Shown here in pieces: positions 49,687-57,800 of a stretch of 64,000 bases of DNA (position 1 is its first letter; every line of letters starts with the position of its first letter). The DNA comes from Vibrio cincinnatiensis (GTDB lineage: Bacteria > Pseudomonadota > Gammaproteobacteria > Enterobacterales > Vibrionaceae). The DNA lies in the NCBI RefSeq assembly GCF_022113815.1, contig NZ_SGOM01000004.1, positions 186,001-250,000 of the forward strand, written 5' to 3'. A program made the translations under genes and the position numbers. The notes beneath the pieces were generated by a model. It saw only the letters and a program-made list of their open reading frames with translations, made no database searches and was not told where the DNA came from.

Positions 49687-49935
49687 TTACTGCATTTCTT
49701 GACGGATTTCTTTGAGTAGATAACCGCGCTCGAGCAGTTCACGCACGGCGGCCCAGCGCAGAGCTTGCGTCGATGAGCAAGAGCGGACGAGCTCAAACAA
49801 ATCATGGTCACTGTGTTCTTTCACTTCATCGCGAGCCTTTTGGTATTGAGCGTGAAGATAGCGACCACCTTTTGTGATGACTTGCAGCAAGAGCACAGAC
49901 AGCACTCGGCGTAGTGATGGGGGATGCTTGTCCAT
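49687..49935 (-). CDS. 82-aa protein, unknown
   Basis: Small helical, basic then acidic protein (SLRRVLSVLLLQVITKGGRY, RELLERGYLLKEIRQEMQ). Not recognised. GGGA precedes the ATG. It is the last of four minus-strand genes (radC, two DUF2787 genes, this), 14 bases after the previous stop, so operon membership is likely. Confidence 0.65.
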   Translation of the reverse strand: MDKHPPSLRRVLSVLLLQVITKGGRYLHAQYQKARDEVKEHSDHDLFELVRSCSSTQALRWAAVRELLERGYLLKEIRQEMQ

Positions 49936-49949
49936 GGAGTCCCTTTTGA

Positions 49950-50399
49950 TTATTGAGCGGTGATGTTTATCTCATCAAAGGCGTCCATATCGACGTAAGC
50001 CAGAAAGTTACTTTCCCATAACTGGTACAGCTCTTTGGCATCAGGGCGGCTTTGCATGGGCAACCAACCTCGATGAGCAACAAAGAACTCACCGACACGA
50101 AAATCAAAATCTAAGCTTCGTTCAAGTTCGGGGTAGTAATTTCCGATGTAGGCAAAATCGGTGATGTACTCGATGCTCCAATCGCCGCTGGAGGTGTGAC
50201 AAATGCCCATCTCAACCGGATGAAAACCGCCTTCATCCGCGCTGTAGCGCTTATCGCGAAAGTTGAACACCAGATAACGACTGGCGGCGAGTATGCCACT
50301 GCTGTCATTAACTAACTGCTTGGTGAGTTGCTCACTCAGTAGGGCATGCAGTTTGTCTGAAATCGGTAAGAGGGAAGATGTGAAGGTTAATGAAGACAT
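49950..50399 (-). CDS. DUF2787 family protein (copy 2)
   Basis: 149 aa. Seen: the family pattern YLVFNFRDKRYSADEGGFHPVEMGI, then GDWSIEYITDFAYIG and a C-terminal AYVDMDAFDEINIT. DUF2787 proteins occur in Vibrio islands and conjugative elements; function unknown. It is paralogous to the gene just upstream. AAGGAGGT 8 bases before the ATG is an unusually strong ribosome site. Confidence 0.8.
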   Translation of the reverse strand: MSSLTFTSSLLPISDKLHALLSEQLTKQLVNDSSGILAASRYLVFNFRDKRYSADEGGFHPVEMGICHTSSGDWSIEYITDFAYIGNYYPELERSLDFDFRVGEFFVAHRGWLPMQSRPDAKELYQLWESNFLAYVDMDAFDEINITAQ

Positions 50400-50468
50400 A
50401 GCAAGACCTCCTTAGGTCAGGATGAAGTCGAAAAAGAAAAAGGAAATAAAGAGAAAACAGGCGCGGCG

Positions 50469-50903
50469 CTAAAACTCACGGACCATGGTTAACTGCACCT
50501 CATCAAACACGTTGCGTGAAAGGTGGCGAGCGAAGGCTTTCATCCACACAGTGAGTAGTTCAAGCACATCTGGGTGAGATAAATCGGCGGCCCCCGAATC
50601 GGGTTGATAGCACCAACGATTGGCGAGATGGAAATAGAGCTCAGGTTCAACCGCGATACTGCTTTCATTGGGATAGGAAAAGCTGGCAAAGCACACTACC
50701 TGCCAATCACTGGATGGTGACTCACGTTTAAACTGCACTTCAATCGGGTGTAATCCTTGTCGGTGTAAGTAATAACTTTTTTGGCGGCAGTTCAGTACGA
50801 TGCGCTCAGCAGACTCTGAAATGGAGTATCGTTCAATCAACTGCTCTAGTGATCGGTGAAGGTCTCCATCGAGTTCAATGTCGCCATAACGTTGCTCAAT
50901 CAT
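50469..50903 (-). CDS. DUF2787 family protein (copy 1)
   Basis: 144 aa. Seen: [54 protein letters not shown] and C-terminal [10 protein letters not shown], matching the neighbouring paralogue in layout. The ATG overlaps the radC stop (ATGA), so translation is coupled to radC. Function unknown. Confidence 0.8.
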   Translation of the reverse strand: MIEQRYGDIELDGDLHRSLEQLIERYSISESAERIVLNCRQKSYYLHRQGLHPIEVQFKRESPSSDWQVVCFASFSYPNESSIAVEPELYFHLANRWCYQPDSGAADLSHPDVLELLTVWMKAFARHLSRNVFDEVQLTMVREF

Positions 50904-51361
50904 AACCAGCCCCTTTCAGCAAAAGAGACACTGTCTTTCCCCACCACTATGTGGTCCAGCACTCGTACATCCACCAGCGCTAAAGCGTCTTTCAACCTTT
51001 CGGTAATGCGTCTGTCGGCTTGTGACGGTGTTGCATCCCCTGAAGGGTGGTTATGGGCCAATATTACGGCCGCGGCATTGACTTCTAACACCACTTTCAC
51101 CACTTCACGCGGATAGACACTGGCCGCATCAATGGTGCCGCGGAACAGCTCTTTAAACTCAATCAATCGGTTTTGGTTATCCAATAGCAATAAGGCAAAC
51201 ACCTCACGCTCATAGGCCCCCAGTTTGCAGCGAATGTACTCCTTAGTGGCATCTGGATTGGTGAGCGCGTCACCGCGCACGTAACGGTGAGCAAGTATCT
51301 CAGCGGCATGTTCAAGAATTAGGTTTTCTTGATAGCGCTGCTCTTTTGTGTAATCGGTCAT
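50900..51361 (-). CDS. radC: RadC-like JAB domain protein
   Basis: 153 aa. Seen: the JAMM metal-binding motif [15 protein letters not shown] in the C-terminal half, and [20 protein letters not shown]. Island RadC proteins (YfjY, YkfG, YeeS) are common in cryptic prophages; despite the name no repair function is established. A GTG 12 codons upstream is open, but CGGAG 6 bases before this ATG decides the start. First gene of a four-gene operon, divergent from alpA. Confidence 0.9.
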   Translation of the reverse strand: MTDYTKEQRYQENLILEHAAEILAHRYVRGDALTNPDATKEYIRCKLGAYEREVFALLLLDNQNRLIEFKELFRGTIDAASVYPREVVKVVLEVNAAAVILAHNHPSGDATPSQADRRITERLKDALALVDVRVLDHIVVGKDSVSFAERGWL

Positions 51362-51381
51362 ATCAGGCTCCGAGTGAGGTT

Positions 51382-51404
51382 CATTAACGGGATACACGTT
51401 AATG
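51382..51404. promoter_or_regulatory. palindrome upstream of radC
   Basis: CATTAACG-GGATACA-CGTTAATG, perfect 8-bp arms with 7 central bases, 20 bases upstream of the radC start. A probable operator in the radC/alpA divergent region, differing in sequence from the WYL-linked palindrome. Confidence 0.6.
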
Positions 51405-51427
51405 ACATATACCTGATAATTTTTTGA

Positions 51428-51453
51428 TTAAGCCTTGTCGCATCAAGGCTTAA
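51428..51453. promoter_or_regulatory. second palindrome in the radC/alpA region
   Basis: TTAAGCCTTG-TCGCAT-CAAGGCTTAA, perfect 10-bp arms with 6 central bases. It has no T-run on the downstream side of either strand, so a protein-binding site is more likely than a terminator. Confidence 0.55.
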
Positions 51454-51520
51454 CACATCACCGTCTTTTTTTACGCCAGCGCTTTATCCCATGAGGACCA
51501 CAGACATAGGAGAACGTCCC

Positions 51521-51697
51521 ATGAGATTTCTAAAGCTAAAAGAAGTAATGGAAAAGACAGCACTAAGCCGTTCAGCGATTTACCGCAAGATGAATGACGG
51601 GGAGTTCCCAGAATCGGTGAGTTTGGGTGAGCGAGCGGTGGCTTGGGTGGAAAGTGAAGTTGATGAGTGGATGCAAGAGTTGCTTAAAAATAGGTGA
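51521..51697 (+). CDS. AlpA family regulator / excisionase-like protein
   Basis: 58 aa from this start. Seen: FLKLKEVMEKTALSRSAIYRKM, then GEFPESVSLGERAVAWVESEVDEW, the classic AlpA/VefA MerR-like helix-turn-helix. Such proteins act as recombination directionality factors or activators of integrase genes (AlpA in CP4-57, VefA in Vibrio islands). An ATG 10 codons upstream is open; AGGAG 8 bases before this ATG is decisive. No integrase gene is in the window, so its partner is elsewhere or lost. Confidence 0.9.
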   Translation: MRFLKLKEVMEKTALSRSAIYRKMNDGEFPESVSLGERAVAWVESEVDEWMQELLKNR

Positions 51698-51816
51698 ATA
51701 GTCGCAAGTAAATCATATTTTCTGATAGGGAGAGTTAGATATTAGCTGTGCTTTTTGAGTATTGAGTCACCAATTGCTTATGAAACATGACAACATCAAT
51801 GAAGTATGTATAAAAA

Positions 51817-53463
51817 ATGCGGTATTATTTCGATATCAAATTGAAACATGTTGAGTATGAAATTTTGGACTTCAAACAAGCACTCAGTATTCTATCTAAG
51901 TCCTCCCCTTTTGCGGTCAGTACAGAGAGAGAGCAGAATCAAGATCACCTCGTTGAATTCAAGCGCTACATCTACATCCAGACAGATATAGAAGCGGATT
52001 TCAAAAAGGCACTCCTATCTGCCAAGCCCAATCAAATCATCTTCCTATGTGGAAGTAGTGGCGATGGCAAATCAGAAATCTTGACGCAGTATAGTCAAAA
52101 GCACAAAGCGACTCATGATTTCCACTTGGATGCAACACACAGTTTTTCCCCGAATCAAACGGCTATTCATGCTCTCGATCAACGATTCTCCGAGTTCAAA
52201 CAAAGCAATAAACCCCTCGTGGTCGGCATCAACGTGGGTATGCTTGGCAATTATGCGGAAGAGGGGGCAGACGAGCATATCGATGTTAAGAATGCAGCTC
52301 GGCGTTTTCTCGCTCGCAATCGCTCTGACATTCCAGAGCAGTATGTGTTTTTGGATTTTGAAGACTATCCGAAGTTTAGGTTTAATAGCGAGGGTAGTGC
52401 ATATGACTTTGCGGAGCAGTTTCTAAAAAAACTGACAGCTCAGACGCTTGATAACCCGTTTTATGTGCTTTACGACAAAGAGCTAAAGTCTCAAGGGCAC
52501 ACACGACTCACAGCAAACTTTGCATTATTGAGTCGCCCGGCAGTACAAAGGTCTCTGATCGGTTTACTGCTAAAAGCTCGCCTTATCAAAGATCAGTTTC
52601 TCACGGCTCGAGCTTTACTGGACTTCATTTTCCAACTGCTGGCAGCCGATGGTTATATGTTTGATAACTTATTTTCGGACAGTGATAACGAGCTGTTATC
52701 TCGGATTCAAAGTTTTGACCCAAGTAATCTACACACCCGCACGGTTGACGAGTTTGTTCTTCAGCATAGCTTGGGCATCGAACATGAAGGCTTTGCCGAG
52801 TTTAAAGCCAAGATCAACTCGTTGGGATTTTTTGAGGTAATTGAAGCGACGTCATTCCTTCGCCTTTTCTACGTACTCAGTGGCGATGAGGAGCTCTGTA
52901 ATGACTTTGTTTTAAACATACAAACCGAGTTTACGAACAATCTGGTTGATGCCTATGCATCCGCTTGGCTTTTGCACCGTGACTTCGATGGTTCTGGAAA
53001 AATGCGCAAAGCACTCAGTAGCTTCTATAAAGAGACATTAATTGCTGCTCTCCATCGCTACTGTAATCGTCATGCCCCAACACTAGATAAAGATGAATAT
53101 TTGGTTTCAGAGCTAAACGGTTACAAAACGGCAGTTTCTCTTGAAGTCAAACCTGATTTTACGGCGATACAAAATAGTGCCTTACAGAAAATCGGTACAT
53201 TCAACGCTTACTTAAAAGTCGATGAGCAATCGCTTAAGCCAATGCCAATTAGTGTCAAGCTACTTGAACTGTTGGTGAAGATTGGTCAGGGATATCGGCC
53301 AAACAAGCATGACAAAAATGCCATCCTCTTACTTGATGAAGCGTTGGAGCAGATGTTGGCGGTCGCGAATCGAAAAGATACCCTGTTTATTCTGAAAGCT
53401 GACAAACGCTACAAAATTGTAAGAGAAGAAAGTGACTATTTCGAAGTGAGTGGTATGCACTAA
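51817..53463 (+). CDS. dptF: phosphorothioation-dependent restriction protein DptF (DndF)
   Basis: One of three proteins that attack DNA lacking phosphorothioate marks. Seen: LSILSKSSPFAVSTERE near the N terminus and the P-loop FLCGSSGDGKSEIL near residue 78, both typical of DptF; 548 aa fits. The ribosome site at this ATG is weak, and a TTG eight codons downstream is an alternative start. The stop overlaps the dptG start (TAATG). No dndBCDE modification genes accompany it here. Confidence 0.88.
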   Translation: MRYYFDIKLKHVEYEILDFKQALSILSKSSPFAVSTEREQNQDHLVEFKRYIYIQTDIEADFKKALLSAKPNQIIFLCGSSGDGKSEILTQYSQKHKATHDFHLDATHSFSPNQTAIHALDQRFSEFKQSNKPLVVGINVGMLGNYAEEGADEHIDVKNAARRFLARNRSDIPEQYVFLDFEDYPKFRFNSEGSAYDFAEQFLKKLTAQTLDNPFYVLYDKELKSQGHTRLTANFALLSRPAVQRSLIGLLLKARLIKDQFLTARALLDFIFQLLAADGYMFDNLFSDSDNELLSRIQSFDPSNLHTRTVDEFVLQHSLGIEHEGFAEFKAKINSLGFFEVIEATSFLRLFYVLSGDEELCNDFVLNIQTEFTNNLVDAYASAWLLHRDFDGSGKMRKALSSFYKETLIAALHRYCNRHAPTLDKDEYLVSELNGYKTAVSLEVKPDFTAIQNSALQKIGTFNAYLKVDEQSLKPMPISVKLLELLVKIGQGYRPNKHDKNAILLLDEALEQMLAVANRKDTLFILKADKRYKIVREESDYFEVSGMH

Positions 53464-54812
53464 TGACGACAGATAACTTCGCATTACCCATAAAATCCGG
53501 CTTGCCGCAAACGGCGGCGGACAAGTTCCAAAACAAGAATATCCTTAACAGCTATATTCCCATTCGTACCAAGGGCAATGATTTTGACTGGTCATCCGTT
53601 GTAGGTTTAGTACTGCGTGGTTTGCTCCGCAAAAAGATTGAGAAATACAGCTATCAAGAGTTTATCGCCGATTGCAAAGCCAACTTGCAAAACAAACTCG
53701 GTGAAGAAGGTTTTTGGGACATACTTGAGGATATGTATTTCACGAATCAGGATATCTTTTCGGTAAGCCCTGAATTTCTGTTGTTTAAGAGCCAGAAAAG
53801 TGAGTGCAAAGCGGGGGACTTTCGCGTTGCGTCTCTATTCATCAACCTGTTAAATGGCCGACAAATTGAGCAGTTTGACGCCAACTTGAATTTCATCGAG
53901 CAAGAGTTTTTGCAAACACTGCGTTCGAAAGCCAAGCCAGATAATGACAAATTATTACGTGCTGATGAGTTGCCTTATTTACCGTATATCGCAGAAGCGT
54001 TTAAACGTGACCTAGAGTTTCTCACCCACTATCCGAAGTACCTGCTAGATGAGTTCGAGAAATTCTTGGCATTTTATGGATTTGCTTATACCGCACAACT
54101 GAGCCTATCGTTGTCGGATTGGAAAACCTGCGAAGCCCCAACCGCGAAACCGCTGTATTTCATCATGGATCATGAACGGGCCAGTGGTGAACGCATCCAT
54201 ATTAAAAAGCACGGCTATAAGCTCTTTAGTGAATCTTCGTTCAAACTGTTTCCGTTTCTCTCTATGTTGGAGAACCTTCAACCAAACGCAGAGGAATCAA
54301 AAAAGCCGTTGTGGCATTTGGCGAGAGATATCGAAAGATCTAGTAGGGAAGATCTTACTGAAAAAATGAAAAACTATTCGCTGATGTTCAGAGCCAATCG
54401 CAACTTGGATACCGCAATACCTGAGAATGCAACAACCGCCATCGACTGGCTTGAGTATGCTCTTAAGCTTGCTGAAGAACAGTTTAGAGACCCTAAAACC
54501 GACCGTCCAAGCATTATCAAAAAGTATATGTCGGAGGTCGAGAAAAACATGGCAAAGGATTTTGTTCAGGTCCGTGGTCGCTCTGGTCGAGTGTTAGTGC
54601 TTACTCAGGATCACATCATTTTGCTGACTAACCTAGTGGTGGGTAAAGCAGAAAAGCTTCGCTTCCATGAGCTGATACTTGGCTTTCAGGGAAGGGGGAT
54701 TTTTGTTGATAAGCAAACGGAGCAAGAGCTTATCAAGTTTTATGAGCGAATTGGTAACGTTGAACGCATGAGTGACAGTGGAGATGCAGTATATGTGCGC
54801 AAAACAATTTGA
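53463..54812 (+). CDS. dptG: phosphorothioation-dependent restriction protein DptG (DndG)
   Basis: 449 aa. Recognised by position between dptF and dptH and by its N-terminal pattern (LPQTAADKFQNKNILNSYIPIRTKGNDFDW). No enzymatic motif is obvious. It overlaps dptF by 1 base and dptH by 20 bases, so the three genes are translationally coupled and probably make one complex. Confidence 0.85.
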   Translation: MTTDNFALPIKSGLPQTAADKFQNKNILNSYIPIRTKGNDFDWSSVVGLVLRGLLRKKIEKYSYQEFIADCKANLQNKLGEEGFWDILEDMYFTNQDIFSVSPEFLLFKSQKSECKAGDFRVASLFINLLNGRQIEQFDANLNFIEQEFLQTLRSKAKPDNDKLLRADELPYLPYIAEAFKRDLEFLTHYPKYLLDEFEKFLAFYGFAYTAQLSLSLSDWKTCEAPTAKPLYFIMDHERASGERIHIKKHGYKLFSESSFKLFPFLSMLENLQPNAEESKKPLWHLARDIERSSREDLTEKMKNYSLMFRANRNLDTAIPENATTAIDWLEYALKLAEEQFRDPKTDRPSIIKKYMSEVEKNMAKDFVQVRGRSGRVLVLTQDHIILLTNLVVGKAEKLRFHELILGFQGRGIFVDKQTEQELIKFYERIGNVERMSDSGDAVYVRKTI

Positions 54813-57800
54813 ATCGTTTCTGGTTTCGCAGTTTTTACTGCACGCGAAAGGAAACATCCGCGCAGGTTATCGCTACCAGTTTAATTCTCCCGATCATCGC
54901 AACAGTCAGCGCTTGTTTGATGCGCTTGTCGTGCGCAAAGATGGTGATATACAAGCTCGCAATGGTGTGATGCTGAGTTATCTGAGCCTAGAAGATTGCA
55001 AAGTGGTACCAGTGCTTCATAGCGAAGAAGAGTGTGACACCGGGTTTACAGAAAATTACATCTCACATCTTCGTGATGAAATCGCGAGCCAAGAAGGCCC
55101 GTTGAAGGGCTGTGCGCTGGTGGTGATTCATAACAGTCGCCTTGATACACTTATCAACTCTGCGGAAGATCTCGGTCAGCCTGGTCAGGTATGGAGCCCA
55201 GAGAAAATCAAAGTCGCACTCAGCGGTTTGATTGAGCAAACTGACAAGTCTCGAGACGTTTCACTTTGTCTTTTGGATGACCAATTTGACGCGATTGTGG
55301 AAGATGGCGCGACCATGTTTGGTTTTGAGTCATTATACAAGGCGGTTGAAGATGGCGAGCTGTGTTTCAGAGAGCTGGGCATGTTCGACGATCCTTTTGT
55401 CGTGGAGTTATCTGGTAACAAAAAGCAGATCAAACAGCGTTTGCAGGAAAACCGTGCCCTTTATCAAGAGCTGTCGTTTGAAGTGGAAAACTTTGGCCAG
55501 CAACTCGAAGAACGACTCAAAGGTTTCAGTAGCAAATTTATCAAAGCGCATTTTTCCGATGATGGCTGGAAAGATGTGGAGTTTGAAACCTATAGAGAAG
55601 AAATCAAAAAGAACAAAACTCAGCATCTAAAGCATGAGAGTGAAGAGGAGCTCAATGGCGCAGAGGTGATTGGCCGCTACCCGAAAGAAAGCAAAGCAGG
55701 TCTTCGCGATCGTCACCTCATCATTGAGTTGGATGAAGGCCAAAGCGAGTTTGAACTCAAACTGAGTTTTTCTGGCACAGGTGATCTTAGCAAAGAGCAA
55801 TTTAAGATCACTCCAGTAAATGCCTTTGGCAAGCAGGAAGTGATCACGACGCGTCTTACTAGCAAAGGTGCGAATGCCACACTGGCTGCCAGATACGGCA
55901 ACGAGCCTCTATTTTTTAATCTCGCTCTGAAGCGTGAAAACAGCTCAGAAAATCACAATTTTCGCTGTTTAGTGGTCAGAAAAGGCGAGTTTTCTCTCGA
56001 CGAGATTAAAAATATCTTCGTGATTGAACCTGCGAAACAGCGTCTTACCCTGATGACGGCAGATAATCGCCTAGTTATCAATCCCGCTCTCGCTACAATT
56101 CGCCACCTAGACGATGTCGGCGAAGAAGTTGATCGCGCAGAAACTGGCGTCGTTGATTTTGAATCTCTGGCCAATGAGTCAGAAGAGATCGGCTTTGTGG
56201 TGAAATCAGGTGATAATTCCCTGGCATTTCGTATTGAGGGTGAGCAGGTAGAAAGCAGCCTGTCCTTTCCATTGCTGCTTAACCAATCTCGCTTCCACAA
56301 ATTGTTTGATGATGACGTGTTTGGCGAGCTTTACCCGAGTAAAGATGTTGTCGCGATTGACAATAGCGAATTTCGCGTCATGGAGCCTCGCATTAGCTTA
56401 CTTCGTTGGGAAGAGCGTTTCGTTCAACAAAAGCAAGTCTACCTGGCGGAATCCAACAGCATGGCGTTGGAACAGTTGAAGTCTATTGATTATGGTCTTC
56501 ACTCGGCATACCGAGCTCTGCTTGACTATTTAGCGAGCCGCCGGACAACAATTTCTCTGGTTTCTTGGGGACCACAATTTACTGCACTTGTAAAAGCGAC
56601 CGTTGATGCCTTCCTTGATTATTTCAACGAGATCCCAACTGGCGGCATGCTTACCAAAGAGCAAAAGCTTGTAATGCAAATCGGTTTAGTTCGCGAGAAT
56701 GGCGAAGAATACTACTCGCCATTCCACCCAATGGTGATGGCTTACTACTTAAACCTTTGCAATGAAATGCAAAAAGATGACAGCTTTGCTGACTTGCCAG
56801 CTGTCACATTCAATCGTTTGGGGCCAAGTGGACTGCTTCCGTATGTTTATCATCCAAAGCATGAGTTTGCTTACAACCAGCAAGTGACTGAAAACGGATT
56901 TTGGGTTAAAAGCGTCCCTCACCAGAAAAGTTGTCTGAAGTTCGTTCGCAAGCTGGTTAAAGAGAAGATCAACGAGTTCCAAAAGGCGTTTTACCACTTG
57001 TTTACTGGCTCAGAGAAGAGTGTGCTGGTGAATGCCGTGAATCAAGATCGTGCAGAGGAGCTATTCCTCGGTTTGGTTGATTATGTAAAAGACAATTTGG
57101 ATAAAGCGGCATCAATTCATGTCAACCTCTACGATGATGAGCTGGTTTTCAACGCATTTGATCAGTTTGCAGAAACGTCTAACTACGAAGAGTTAAAGTC
57201 TTGGCTTGAGCTGGACTGTGGAAAAGTGCGTGAAAATGCAGACACTATTATCGACATTCTTCGTACCCGTCTGACTTACAGTAAGTTCACTAATGCCCAT
57301 AGCGAGCGTGAAGGGCAAGCTTATTCGCACCTATCATTTTTCAGAAACAACCACAACGTGAAGCTAACAACCCTAAGCGTTGACGACATGCCTAGCGGAA
57401 TTGCGTGTGATGGTCTGTTGACTGGCGATGCATCTAAGAGTGATGAAGGTTCATACTTCACTGCATTTGGTTTGCAAAATGTTCAATATAATAACCAGCC
57501 GCACTTGAAAATGGCGAAGTATGTCGGTTCGCTAATGGAGCCTGCATTAAAGCCAAGTACGCAATACACTGGTGCCAATGCTCCAGCACTTGCAGTCAGT
57601 GAAGACTTTAAATCGTTATTAGAGCGCTCCTATGACAGCTCGATTTGGACCACTATCATCGACCCTAAAGTGACGTTGGACTTCTTCCACGCCAATCAAG
57701 GTATTGTGCTTATTCATTATTCAGACCAGTACACCAGCTCAGCCAGTTACGATGCGATTACCGTGACCGCACAGCGTGGATTGTTCGAAAGAGTGGTTGC

